From GAS188 sp044445965 (lineage in GTDB: Bacteria; Pseudomonadota; Alphaproteobacteria; Rhizobiales; Beijerinckiaceae): a DNA stretch of 64,000 nucleotides. This document shows, one piece after another, positions 33,841-42,238 of the stretch (positions are counted from its first letter, which is position 1; each line of letters begins with the position of its first letter). The stretch spans positions 1 to 64,000 of the forward strand of contig JBIOEJ010000003.1 of NCBI GenBank assembly GCA_044445965.1, read 5' to 3'. The notes beneath the pieces are model-generated. The model was not told the origin of the DNA, searched no databases, and saw only the letters and a program-made list of their open reading frames with translations. The position numbers and the translations under genes were made by a program.

Positions 33841-34686
33841 ATGAACATGACAATGCGCGGCGTTGGGGAGGCAGCGGGGCGCGTGGCCGATGTCAAGGTG
33901 GGCATCGCCGGCTATGGCGCGATCGGCCGCAGCCTCGCAGCCTCGCTCTTGGCCGGCATTCCCGGCCTCGCCCTCGCCGCGATCGCCTCGCGGGACGCGG
34001 CGCGACTGCGGGCGGCCCTGCCGGCCGACTTCGCCTTGCCGATCGTGCCGGCCACCGACTTGCCCCGTCATGCCGATGTGATCGTCGAATGCGCGCCTGC
34101 CGCCGTCCTGCCGTCGATCGCCGTTCCGGCGCTCGAAGCCGGGCGCATTCTCGTGGTGCTGAGCTGCGGCGCCCTCCTCGACAACGAGCACCTCGTCGGC
34201 CTCGCCAAGCGGCGCGGCGGCCGCATCCTGGTGCCGACCGGAGCGCTGCTCGGCCTCGACGCCGTGTTGGCTGCGGCCGAGGGCAAGATCGTGTCGGTCA
34301 CGATGACGAGCCGCAAGCCGCCAGGAGGGCTCGCCGGAGCACCTTATCTCGTCCGCCACGGCATCGACGTCGCCCCCATCACGGAGCCGATGCGGGTCTT
34401 CGAAGGCAGCGCGCGCGAGGCGGCACGCGGCTTCCCGGCCAATGTGAATGTGGCGGTCGCGCTGTCGCTCGCCGGCATCGGCCCCGACCGCACCCGCATC
34501 GCCATCTGGGCGGACCCGACCATCAGCCGCAATACTCATCGGATCGAGGTCGAGAGCGATGCCGCACGCTTCTCGATGCAGATCGAGGGCGTGCCGAGCG
34601 AGAACCCGCGCACCGGCAAGATCACGGCGCAATCGGTCGTCGCACTGTTGCGCAAGCTCATCGCTCCGCTCGCCATCGGGACCTGA
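33841..34686 (+). CDS. Aspartate dehydrogenase (NadX-like)
   Basis: A 281-residue dehydrogenase with an N-terminal Rossmann fold (VKVGIAGYGAIGRSLAASLL) and the family segments DVIVECAPAAVLPSIAVPAL, VVLSCGALLD, ILVPTGALLGLDAV and GFPANVNVAVALSLAGIGPD. The enzymes oxidise L-aspartate to iminoaspartate with NAD(P), feeding NAD synthesis or amino-acid catabolism. I start at ATG 33841 after GGAGACGATGC rather than at the upstream ATG 33784. No nadA or nadC is present nearby; the convergent neighbour is a CnbZ-like protein, which hints at a catabolic role. Confidence 0.85.
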   Translation: MNMTMRGVGEAAGRVADVKVGIAGYGAIGRSLAASLLAGIPGLALAAIASRDAARLRAALPADFALPIVPATDLPRHADVIVECAPAAVLPSIAVPALEAGRILVVLSCGALLDNEHLVGLAKRRGGRILVPTGALLGLDAVLAAAEGKIVSVTMTSRKPPGGLAGAPYLVRHGIDVAPITEPMRVFEGSAREAARGFPANVNVAVALSLAGIGPDRTRIAIWADPTISRNTHRIEVESDAARFSMQIEGVPSENPRTGKITAQSVVALLRKLIAPLAIGT

Positions 34687-34688
34687 TC

Positions 34689-35453
34689 TTAGATCGGCAG
34701 CACCCTTTCGATAGAGACGCCACGGCAATCCATCTCGAATTCGAGATCGATCACCGGCGGTCTCGCGAAATGCCATGTGAGGCCGTGCCGGGCGGCGCCG
34801 CGCCGCACGATCTCCTCGCCGAGGAAGTGATGCAACTCGTGTACGGTGTAGACCTGCACTGCGGTCGTATCGGCCCATTTCGCCGATAGGGCGCTCAGGC
34901 GCCTCTCCATCTGGCCGAGCACGAAGACCGCCTTCTCGCGCATCGCGTCCGGGCTCGTGACACGATAGCGGATGGTCTTGGCGCTGTACGGTCCTGCTCC
35001 CTCCTGTGCCTCCCCGCTGCCGGCGATGATGAAGCTCTTCAGCGAATCCGAGGATGGGACCGCGACGCTGAAGGCATGGAAGCTCGGCACCACCGGCGGA
35101 TCGATGGCCGGGCACACATTGCTGCGGGCGACCGGATTCTTATCGCCCATCATGATGCCCCAGCGCTCGAGCGTGCCGACATAGATGCGGTTGAAGGCCC
35201 TGAACCCCTCATCGTCGAAGGGCGCTGGCGAGCGTAGCTCGCAAGCGCAAAAGGCGGTCAGCGGCAGGCCTGCTCCCTTAAGATGACGCTCGATGCGGGC
35301 GAAGCCATCGTCCAGCGACACCGGATCGAGGAAGCGCAGGCGCTCGATACGATGGCCCGGCAGCGCGGCGACGCCTGCCGAATATTGGAAAGGGCCTGGG
35401 ATGTAGCGGTACCCGAATGCCGGCAGCGCGATCGCCTCGGCCATCGGCGTCAA
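34689..35453 (-). CDS. RidA-like / CnbZ-like putative deaminase
   Basis: A 254-residue protein with segments like LKGAGLPLTAFCACELRSPA, FNRIYVGTLERWGI and NPVARSNVCP that recall the RidA/YjgF enamine-deaminase fold, and a longer C-terminal half (TTAVQVYTVHELHHFLGEEI, FARPPVIDLEFEMDCRG). From memory, sequences of this kind are named after CnbZ, a 2-amino-5-chloromuconate deaminase; I cannot verify this. The stop overlaps nothing, but its ATG overlaps the stop of the NDUFA9-like gene by 4 bases, so they are co-transcribed. A deaminase acting on an imine would suit the convergent aspartate dehydrogenase, which makes an imino acid; that link is speculative. Confidence 0.6.
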   Translation of the reverse strand: MTPMAEAIALPAFGYRYIPGPFQYSAGVAALPGHRIERLRFLDPVSLDDGFARIERHLKGAGLPLTAFCACELRSPAPFDDEGFRAFNRIYVGTLERWGIMMGDKNPVARSNVCPAIDPPVVPSFHAFSVAVPSSDSLKSFIIAGSGEAQEGAGPYSAKTIRYRVTSPDAMREKAVFVLGQMERRLSALSAKWADTTAVQVYTVHELHHFLGEEIVRRGAARHGLTWHFARPPVIDLEFEMDCRGVSIERVLPI

Positions 35454-36454
35454 GCCTCGCGCGTCTTCTCGAACTGGCCGTATTTCCGGAAGCGCCAGAG
35501 ATAGGAGGGCACGATTGCTTCATAGGCGGTCGGCGCGATGCCGATGCCTTCGAGGGTGCGGCCCTCGGCCTTGGCGGCGTCCGAGACCAGATTGTCCCGC
35601 TCGAGGAGGCGGAGCTGATCGCGGGTGATCATCAGCGGACGCGGCGGCAGCTTGCCGAAGGTGAGCGCGTCGGTGAATTCCATCAACGCGGCCTGGATGC
35701 GCGCCGCGGCAAAGGGCAGCGGCACGAAAGGACGGCTGCGGCCTGTCTCCTGGAGCACATAGGTCAGGATTTCCTTGAGGCTCGCCACGCGCGGCCCGCC
35801 GAGCTCGTAGATCCGGCTGGCGGCGATCGTGCCGTCGACGGCGCGCGCGATCGTCTCGGCGACATCGCCGACGAAGACAGGCTGGAACCTCATGACCCCG
35901 TCGCCGATCAGCGGCACCACCGGCACGAGGCGGACGAGCGCGGCGAAGCGGTTGAAGAAATCATCCTCCGGCCCGAAGATCACGGAGGGCCGCACCACCG
36001 TGCCGCCGGCGGCGAGCGCCGCCGCCTCCCCGGCCGCCTTGGTGCGTTGATAGGGCGTTGCGCCGTTGGGGTCGGCGCCGATCGCCGATATTTGGACGAG
36101 CCGCGCCCCATGGGCCGCGGCAGCCGTGGCCACGGCGCGCGCGCCCGCATCCTGCACCGCCTCGAAGGTCTGGCGGCCCTTCGCCGACAGGATGCCGACG
36201 AGATTGACGACCGCGCTCGCCCCCTCGGTCGCCTTCTCGACCGACCAAGGGAAGCGCAGATTGGCCTGCACCGGCATGACCTGGCCGACCATGCCGAGCG
36301 GCTGCAGGAAGCCCGCGAGATCAGGCCGGCGCACGGCCGGGCGCACGCGATAGCCGCGCCGTGCCAGCGCCTGCACCACATGGCGGCCGACGAAGCCCGA
36401 TCCGCCGAAGACCGTGACGATCTTCGACGATAGCCCGATTGCCTCAATCGCCAT
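35450..36454 (-). CDS. NDUFA9-like NAD(P)-binding protein (atypical SDR)
   Basis: A 334-residue extended short-chain-dehydrogenase-like protein. The cofactor loop is VTVFGGSGFVGRHVVQALAR; the following PAVRRPDLAGFLQPLGMVGQ and VVNLVGIL are typical of the complex I NDUFA9 subunit family. In bacteria these proteins are usually encoded singly and are proposed to bind NADPH and assist quinone- or complex I-related functions. The catalytic Tyr-x3-Lys appears as YQRTKAAGE. Coupled by a 4-base overlap with the CnbZ-like gene. Confidence 0.85.
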   Translation of the reverse strand: MAIEAIGLSSKIVTVFGGSGFVGRHVVQALARRGYRVRPAVRRPDLAGFLQPLGMVGQVMPVQANLRFPWSVEKATEGASAVVNLVGILSAKGRQTFEAVQDAGARAVATAAAAHGARLVQISAIGADPNGATPYQRTKAAGEAAALAAGGTVVRPSVIFGPEDDFFNRFAALVRLVPVVPLIGDGVMRFQPVFVGDVAETIARAVDGTIAASRIYELGGPRVASLKEILTYVLQETGRSRPFVPLPFAAARIQAALMEFTDALTFGKLPPRPLMITRDQLRLLERDNLVSDAAKAEGRTLEGIGIAPTAYEAIVPSYLWRFRKYGQFEKTREA

Positions 36455-36523
36455 TGCGCGGTTCCCGGCGGTTCATCTCGTCGCGGACCATCTAATCAAT
36501 GGCGCACCACCGGTCCAGCGATG

Positions 36524-36982
36524 TCAGCTTTCGTCGAGCCACCGCCGCGCGTCCGCTACATCGGCTGCCTTCGAGGCGACCCAGCCGCCGGGCTCGCCGG
36601 ACGGGCCTAGCTCCTTCTTCCAGAAGGGGGCGCTCGTCTTGAGGTAATCCATGAGGAACGCTGCGGCCTCGAAAGCGGCGCGGCGATGGGCGGAAGCCGT
36701 GACCACGAGCACGATATCCTCCCCCGGCGCGATGCGGCCGTGCCGATGCACGACGCTGACGCCCTGCAACGGCCAGCGCCTTTGCGCCTCGTCGACGACG
36801 CGCGCGATCTCCTCTTGCGCCATGCCTGGATAGTGCTCGATCTCGAGCGCGGCCAGCCTGCCGCCCTCGTCCCGGCAGAGCCCGGTGAAGGTGACGACCG
36901 CGCCGATGTCACGGCGCCCGCGCGTCAGCGCCGCGATCTCGGCGGCGACGTCGAAGGCTTCGGGTTGCACGCGAATGGCCAT
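36524..36982 (-). CDS. moaE: Molybdopterin synthase catalytic subunit MoaE
   Basis: A 152-residue MoaE. It inserts sulfur from MoaD thiocarboxylate into precursor Z to make molybdopterin. Visible features: GAVVTFTGLCRDEGGRLAAL, the substrate loop HRHGRIAPGEDIVLVV, RRAAFEAAAFLMDYLKT and the catalytic lysine region APFWKKE. The partner moaD is not adjacent. The gene lies 2 bases after the ccmG stop on the same strand. It is relevant because the formate dehydrogenase in this window needs the molybdenum cofactor. Confidence 0.92.
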   Translation of the reverse strand: MAIRVQPEAFDVAAEIAALTRGRRDIGAVVTFTGLCRDEGGRLAALEIEHYPGMAQEEIARVVDEAQRRWPLQGVSVVHRHGRIAPGEDIVLVVTASAHRRAAFEAAAFLMDYLKTSAPFWKKELGPSGEPGGWVASKAADVADARRWLDES

Positions 36983-36984
36983 GG

Positions 36985-37611
36985 CTAGCGCACCCCGGAA
37001 GCCTTGCCGATCAGCTGCTGCGCATCGGCCATCGTGAGCGCGCCGACATGCTTGGCGACGATGCGCCCGGTAGCATCGATAGCGAAGGTCTCCGGAACGC
37101 CATAGACGCCGAAATCGAGGCCGGTGCGCCCCAAGGCGTCGACGCCGACCTTGCGATAAGGGTTGCCGAAAGCGCCGAGGAAATTCAGCGCCTTCGCCGC
37201 CTCGTCCTTATAGTTCAGCCCGAGCAGCGTGACGCTCTTATCCTTGGCGAGCTCCATCAGCACCGGGTGCTCCTCCCGGCATGGCACGCACCAGGAGGCG
37301 AAGACATTGAGGAGCGTGCCGCCGCCAATCTTCAGATCGGCGTCGCCGAAGCCGTCCACCGCGCGGCCGTCCTGCGTCAGGCCGGCAAGCCCGGGCAGCG
37401 CGAATTCGGGCACCTGTCGGCCGATCAAGGCCGAAGGCAGCACGGCCGGATTGTGCCCGATGCCCGCTCGCAGCAGCGCCGCGAGACATAGGAAGACCGC
37501 GAGAGGCAAAATCAGCCAGGGATTGGGAAAAAGCCGAAGGAACAGTTCCTTCGCCAAGAGCCGCAAGGGGAGGCGGGCAGGCCTGCGCGACTCGGGCGTA
37601 ACCTTGCTCAT
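36985..37611 (-). CDS. ccmG: Thiol:disulfide interchange protein CcmG/DsbE (CycY)
   Basis: A 208-residue membrane-anchored periplasmic thioredoxin. One transmembrane segment near residues 34-54 (WLILPLAVFLCLAALLRAGI) precedes the thioredoxin domain with the active site FASWCVPCREEHPVL. It reduces apocytochrome c and heme-ligation components for cytochrome c maturation. It overlaps the ccmD stop by 4 bases and follows ccmC-ccmD in the common alphaproteobacterial order. The N-terminus is basic and about 30 residues longer than E. coli CcmG. Confidence 0.92.
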   Translation of the reverse strand: MSKVTPESRRPARLPLRLLAKELFLRLFPNPWLILPLAVFLCLAALLRAGIGHNPAVLPSALIGRQVPEFALPGLAGLTQDGRAVDGFGDADLKIGGGTLLNVFASWCVPCREEHPVLMELAKDKSVTLLGLNYKDEAAKALNFLGAFGNPYRKVGVDALGRTGLDFGVYGVPETFAIDATGRIVAKHVGALTMADAQQLIGKASGVR

Positions 37612-37799
37612 TCCGATGCGGCGTCAGGACCGGAGGGATTTCGACCCCTCGCCTCGTAAGGGGCGAGCGCCCGGCGCACCGCCCGGTGATCGAACAGGGT
37701 CGCGCCGATCAAGAGGGCGACGACCAGCGCGGCGATCGCATAAGCTGCGATCACGAAGCCGATATGCGGCAGATCCAGGAAATCGTCGAGGAAGCTCAT
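37608..37799 (-). CDS. ccmD: Heme exporter protein CcmD
   Basis: A 63-residue single-pass membrane protein that starts MSFLDDFLDLPHIGFVIAAY, has one hydrophobic helix and a basic C-terminal tail (FDHRAVRRALAPYEARG). CcmD stabilises the CcmABC-CcmE complex that releases holo-CcmE. It overlaps ccmC and ccmG by 4 bases at each end. Confidence 0.9.
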   Translation of the reverse strand: MSFLDDFLDLPHIGFVIAAYAIAALVVALLIGATLFDHRAVRRALAPYEARGRNPSGPDAASE

Positions 37800-38569
37800 G
37801 CGCGCGCTCTTCCCTCGACAGACGTAACGGTCAGGCGGGGCTGCGCCTCGGAAGCGGCCAGGATGGCGAGCCGGCGCAGCCGCCGGCGCAGGATCTCGTT
37901 GCGCATGCCTGCGAGCTGCAGCGTCGCGAACAACAGCGTGAAGGCGCCCGCCATGACGAGGAGTGGCAAGAGGATCGAAGGGGCGATCTTCGGCCCGTCG
38001 AGCGTAAACACCGATGCGCCTTGATGCAGCGTGTTCCACCACTCGACCGAGAACTTGACGATCGGGATGTTGACGAATCCGACCAGCGTCGCGATCGCCG
38101 CGATCCGCCCCGCCTGTCCGGGATCCTCGATGGCGTTCCAGATCGCCAATATGCCGAGATAGATGAGGAACAGCACCAGCACCGAAGTGAGCCGCGCATC
38201 CCACACCCACCAGGCGCCCCACATCGGCTTGCCCCAGAGCGAGCCGGTCACCAGGCACAGGAAAGTGAAGGCGCAGCCGAAGGGTGCAGCGGCCTTCATC
38301 GACACCTCGGCGAGCGGATGACGCCAGACGAGCGCGCCGAGCGCCGATACCGACATGATGGAGTAGATGAGCAGCGCCAGCCAGGCCGACGGCACATGCA
38401 GATACATGATGCGGACCGTCTCGCCCTGCTGATAATCCGCTGGCGCCGTGAAGGCCAGCCACAATCCGAGCGCGAAACAGACGCAAGTGAGCGCCGCGAG
38501 CCAAGGCAGCGCGCGGCCGGCGAAACTCATGAAGCGGCTCGGATTGGCGAGCGAGGTCAAGCTCGGCAT
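37796..38569 (-). CDS. ccmC: Heme ABC transporter permease CcmC
   Basis: A 257-residue, six-helix inner-membrane protein that loads heme onto CcmE. The tryptophan-rich heme-handling loop is GKPMWGAWWVWDARLTSVLV, flanked by conserved His residues (YLHVPSAW, WWNTLHQGASVF). It is the first gene of the ccmC-ccmD-ccmG-moaE operon. Unlike many relatives, ccmA and ccmB are not upstream; an HdeD-like gene is there instead on the other strand. Confidence 0.93.
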   Translation of the reverse strand: MPSLTSLANPSRFMSFAGRALPWLAALTCVCFALGLWLAFTAPADYQQGETVRIMYLHVPSAWLALLIYSIMSVSALGALVWRHPLAEVSMKAAAPFGCAFTFLCLVTGSLWGKPMWGAWWVWDARLTSVLVLFLIYLGILAIWNAIEDPGQAGRIAAIATLVGFVNIPIVKFSVEWWNTLHQGASVFTLDGPKIAPSILLPLLVMAGAFTLLFATLQLAGMRNEILRRRLRRLAILAASEAQPRLTVTSVEGRARA

Positions 38570-38758
38570 GGCCTCGACATAATGCTGTTGCGCTCAGGGA
38601 GCAATGCGATGGTGTCGCGCATGGTGAATGGGATGCGGGTGGTCCATGGTCGCCTATGGCTCGCGCTCGTCGATGCCACGAACCGATAGCCTAGGAAATG
38701 CATAATCGTGCTAGGTTGCGGTGCCGATCCGAGCGACCCGATAGAGAGGAGACCTCCC

Positions 38759-39361
38759 ATGGCGCCCGTCGATCTTCCGGAGACCGTCCCGTCCAGCTCC
38801 GCCACGCACAGTCTTGGATCGAGCATCGCGCATCTGCGCGCCCGCTGGGGCTGGTTCGCAGCGCTCGGCGCAGCGTTCATTCTGTTCGGCGCGATCGCCT
38901 TCGGTTCGCTGGTGACGGCGACCATCGCGAGCGTCCTCGTCAACGGCGTGATGATGATCATAGCCGGCATCGCCGAGTTCGGCATAGGCATTCACATGAA
39001 GACCTGGAGCCGCCTGGTGCTGCTGTGCGCGGCAGGCGCCCTGCTGGTCGCCGCCGGCATCCTGTGCATCGTCAATCCGCTGCTCGCCGCGGCGGCGTTG
39101 ACGCTTCTCCTCGGCGCAGGATTATGCGCCGCGGGGCTCGTACGCATCTATGTCGCCTCGCAAATGGGGCCCGACACGCCCTGGCGCATCGCCATCCTGT
39201 CCGGCCTCGTCACCTTCTTCCTGGGCGTGGTTATCCTGGCGGGATGGCCGGTGAACGGCTGGTACGTGCTCGGCCTGTTCCTGGCGGTCGATCTCGTCTT
39301 CTACGGCGTGGCGCTGCTCGGCCTTGCCTTCCAGTTGCGCGCCCATCATAGGCCAGGCTGA
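38759..39361 (+). CDS. HdeD-like DUF308 membrane protein
   Basis: A 200-residue protein with about six hydrophobic segments (WFAALGAAFILFGAIAFGSL, ASVLVNGVMMIIAGIAEFGI, LLVAAGILCIVNPLLAAAAL, and others), the pattern of the HdeD/DUF308 family linked to acid resistance in enterobacteria. ATG at 38759 after GAGGAGACCTCCC is preferred to the upstream in-frame ATG at 38708. No acid-stress partner is nearby; function in this organism is unknown. Confidence 0.8.
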   Translation: MAPVDLPETVPSSSATHSLGSSIAHLRARWGWFAALGAAFILFGAIAFGSLVTATIASVLVNGVMMIIAGIAEFGIGIHMKTWSRLVLLCAAGALLVAAGILCIVNPLLAAAALTLLLGAGLCAAGLVRIYVASQMGPDTPWRIAILSGLVTFFLGVVILAGWPVNGWYVLGLFLAVDLVFYGVALLGLAFQLRAHHRPG

Positions 39362-39375
39362 ACGGAGCCCCGCAT

Positions 39376-39696
39376 ATGACCGAGCCTGCCAAGATCGAAC
39401 CTGCCGAGATCGAGCCTGCCAAGCGAGCCGCCAAGGATGCCGCCCAGGGGGGCGGGAAGAATGGCGATATCGCCGATCTTCCCTTCGAGAAGGCGCTGGC
39501 CGAGCTCGAAACAATCGTCGGGCGGCTGGAGCGCGGCGATGTGCCGCTCGAGGAATCGATCGCCATCTATGAGCGCGGCGAGGCCTTGAAGGCGCGTTGC
39601 GAGGGATTGCTCAAGCAAGCCGAGGCGAGGATCGAGCGGATCACGCTGAGCGCTGACGGCAAGCCTTCCGGAACGACGCCTTTCGACGATGCGTGA
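39376..39696 (+). CDS. xseB: Exodeoxyribonuclease VII small subunit XseB
   Basis: A 106-residue protein whose core (FEKALAELETIVGRLERGDV, then LEESIAIYERGEALKARCEG) is the helical XseB fold. With XseA it degrades single-stranded DNA from both ends. The first ~35 residues are an added Pro/Ala/Lys-rich tail made of short repeats (EPAKIEPAEIEPAK), which XseB normally lacks; a later start is possible but no better ATG with a ribosome site exists. It follows the HdeD-like gene by 14 bases. Confidence 0.9.
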   Translation: MTEPAKIEPAEIEPAKRAAKDAAQGGGKNGDIADLPFEKALAELETIVGRLERGDVPLEESIAIYERGEALKARCEGLLKQAEARIERITLSADGKPSGTTPFDDA

Positions 39697-39722
39697 GCGC
39701 GGCGCGGAGGCGCCGTTCTCGG

Positions 39723-40784
39723 CTAATCCGGCGTCGGCGCATCGAGACGCAGGAGCCCTTCGGCCTTGAGATCGCTCCATAGCGACGCCGGAAAGGGAGT
39801 GGCGAGCGAGGCGACGTTGCGCTGGACTTCCCGAGGCGTCACGGCGCCGAGCACCACCGAGGCGACGGCGGCATGTCCGAGCGGGAAGCGCAGGGCCGCA
39901 TCGGCGAGATTGACGCCGTGGGCGCGGCAGACGGCCTCGATGCGCGCCACCTTCTCCAGAATCTCGGGCGGGGCCGGCCGGTAATTGTAGCGCGCGCCCG
40001 GCACCGCCCCGGTCGCCAGGATGCCGGAATTGAACACGCCGCCGAGCATCAGGCCGATGCCTTTGCGCTCCGCCAGCGGCATGAAGCTGTCGAGCGCCCC
40101 CTGCTCCAGCAAGGAATAGCGGCCGGCGAGCAGCATGGCGTCGAAATCGCCGGCCTTGGCGAAACGCTCGCACATCTCGGCTTCGTTGAGGCCGACCCCG
40201 ATCGCCTTAATGGTGCCCTCCTCGCGCAGCTTGGCGAGCGCGACGTAAGCGCCCTGCATGGCCTCCTTGAAGCGCGCCTCGATGGCGTCCTTGCCATGCG
40301 TCCAGACATCGACATCGTGGATCAGGAGGATATCGATGCGGTCGACGCCGAGCCTGAGCAAGGATTGCTCGAAGGACCGCATCGCACCGTCATAGGAGTA
40401 ATCGACGACCGCCTTGTGCGGCGCGCCACCCGCGAAACCCGGTGCCGCCGCCCCGTCGCCGACCGCGGTGCCGCCCCGCCGGGTGGGGTCCATCCAGCGC
40501 CCCACCTTGGTCGACAGGACATAGCTGTCGCGCGCCGCGCCGCGCAGCCCGGTGCCGCAACGATGCTCGGCGAGACCGTTGCCGTAATGCGGCGAGGTGT
40601 CGACGAGAGTGATCCCGGCGGCGAGCGCCGCTTCGACCGTGGCGATCGCCTTTGCCTCGTCGAGCCTGGCGTAGAGATCGCCTAGCGGCGCCGCGCCGAA
40701 GCCGATGGCGCTCACCTCGATCCGTCGCCGGCCGAGCACTCGCTTCGGCGGCCTCGACGGGGCAGGCGACTGGCTTTGCGTCAC
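39723..40784 (-). CDS. Aldo/keto reductase (D-threo-aldose dehydrogenase-like)
   Basis: A 353-residue aldo/keto reductase. The catalytic tetrad is visible: Asp and Tyr in LVDTSPHYGNGLAEHRCG, Lys in VLSTKVGRW and His in ILLIHDVDVW. The group containing D-threo-aldose 1-dehydrogenase and pyridoxal 4-dehydrogenase has the same length and the YSYDGAMRSFEQSLLRLG segment. GTG at 40784 is chosen because it lies 7 bases after the stop of the coiled-coil protein gene and removes a long low-complexity extension. NAD(P)-dependent oxidation of a sugar or aldehyde is expected. Confidence 0.83.
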   Translation of the reverse strand: MTQSQSPAPSRPPKRVLGRRRIEVSAIGFGAAPLGDLYARLDEAKAIATVEAALAAGITLVDTSPHYGNGLAEHRCGTGLRGAARDSYVLSTKVGRWMDPTRRGGTAVGDGAAAPGFAGGAPHKAVVDYSYDGAMRSFEQSLLRLGVDRIDILLIHDVDVWTHGKDAIEARFKEAMQGAYVALAKLREEGTIKAIGVGLNEAEMCERFAKAGDFDAMLLAGRYSLLEQGALDSFMPLAERKGIGLMLGGVFNSGILATGAVPGARYNYRPAPPEILEKVARIEAVCRAHGVNLADAALRFPLGHAAVASVVLGAVTPREVQRNVASLATPFPASLWSDLKAEGLLRLDAPTPD

Positions 40785-40791
40785 CGTCCGG

Positions 40792-42081
40792 TCACTCGGC
40801 GGCTGCGCGGGGCGGCGGGGCGGTCGCCGGCAAGGGGCCGGCGCCGCTGGCGCGTGCAATATCGTCGGCTAGCCGCTCGATCATGGCGACCAGCTCCTCA
40901 CGCGCCTGCGCATCGTCGAGCGCGGCATCGCCCGAACGGAGCGCCATATGCGCCGTCTCCGCCTGCAGCCGATCACGCTCGGCCCGCACCTCACGCAGCG
41001 CCTTGGTCGCGGCGCCGTGCTCGGCTTTCTCGCCTTCGAGCGCCTGCGCCAGCTCGCGCAGTTCGGCCTCCACCTTGGCGACATGCAGACGTTCGGCCGC
41101 CTCGGCCCGCTCGCCGCGCTCGCGCTCGGCCTCGAGCTGCCGGCGCAGCGTCGCGAGCTCGGCCGAGGCGCCGGTCGCCTCCTGCGAGGCGCCCTGGTGC
41201 AGCGAGGCGAGCGCGGCGAGGCGTTCCTTCGCCGTATCGAGGTCGAGAGCGAGACGCGCGCCATGCGCGTCGCTGGCGGCGAGCCGCGTCGCTAATTCGG
41301 AGGCGCGGCTCTCGGTCTGCGTCTTGTCGAGGTCGCGCTGCAGCGACAGATCGCCGAGCTCGGCGAGGCGAGCTTCGCGGGCTCCGAGGTCGCGCTCCAA
41401 CCGTGTCAGATGCTCCTTATGCGTCTCCCGCTCCGCCTTGAGCAGGCTGTTCTCGGCATGGTGCGCATCCGCGGTCGCCCCAAGCGCGGCATGTTCGGCG
41501 CGAAGCGCATGATGGGCGGCTTCGACGCCCTCGATCCGCCCCAGCAGCGCTTCCCGCTCGGCCTGCAGCGCCGCAGTCTCCAAGTGGCGCTGCTCGGCCG
41601 TGTCGGTCAGGGCTTCGTGACGCGCTCCGAGGTCACGATGCGCGGCCTCGAGGGCGGTGAGCTCATTGCGCAGCGTGGCGAGGCGCGCCTGCTCGGCCGC
41701 AAGGGCTGCATTCGTCTCGGACAACGCCGCTGTCAGGCGCGTCTGCTCGGCCGTCGATACGCCATGCTGCTCGGTCGTGTCGGTGAGCTTGGCCTCGAGC
41801 TCGGCGATGCGGGCCTGCTCCCTCCCGGCTTCCGCGAGCATATGGGCACGCTGGGCGGCGAGCTCTTCGGCGCGCTTCTCGACGCGCGCTTCCTTCACCG
41901 CGAGCGCGGCGCGCAACTGGTCGCGCTCGCCGGCGAATTCGGCAACCGACATCGGCAAGGCCGCCTCGAGGCGCCGGCGCGCCAGCCTCTGCGTACGTCG
42001 CGCCAAGGCAGGCATGAGCCCCAGCCAGATGAGGCTCGCGCCGCACGCCCCGAGCGTGGACAGCATCAGATACTCGATCAA
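40792..42081 (-). CDS. Membrane-anchored coiled-coil protein of unknown function
   Basis: A 429-residue protein with one N-terminal membrane helix (YLMLSTLGACGASLIWLGLM) followed by about 370 residues of almost uninterrupted Ala/Glu/Arg/Leu-rich heptads, for example LRAALAVKEARVEKRAEELA. The C-terminus (ARASGAGPLPATAPPPRAAA) is flexible. No enzymatic motif is visible. It probably forms a rod in the cytoplasm or periplasm, as in scaffolding or envelope proteins. It is transcribed with the aldo/keto reductase gene. The coding assignment is supported by the open frame, the anchor and the start; homology is not recognised. Confidence 0.65.
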   Translation of the reverse strand: MIEYLMLSTLGACGASLIWLGLMPALARRTQRLARRRLEAALPMSVAEFAGERDQLRAALAVKEARVEKRAEELAAQRAHMLAEAGREQARIAELEAKLTDTTEQHGVSTAEQTRLTAALSETNAALAAEQARLATLRNELTALEAAHRDLGARHEALTDTAEQRHLETAALQAEREALLGRIEGVEAAHHALRAEHAALGATADAHHAENSLLKAERETHKEHLTRLERDLGAREARLAELGDLSLQRDLDKTQTESRASELATRLAASDAHGARLALDLDTAKERLAALASLHQGASQEATGASAELATLRRQLEAERERGERAEAAERLHVAKVEAELRELAQALEGEKAEHGAATKALREVRAERDRLQAETAHMALRSGDAALDDAQAREELVAMIERLADDIARASGAGPLPATAPPPRAAAE

Positions 42082-42238
42082 GGCCGGTAATCCTCTTTCC
42101 GCGCCCGTTCTATCATGATCGGGACGGATTGGGCCATGCGCAAGACGCTGCTATGGCCTCACCTCGTGGAAGAGTAAACGCCTCGACATGCCAAGGCCGT
42201 GATCAGGTACGGACGCGGGCGCCAGGCAAGGGAGTTCG

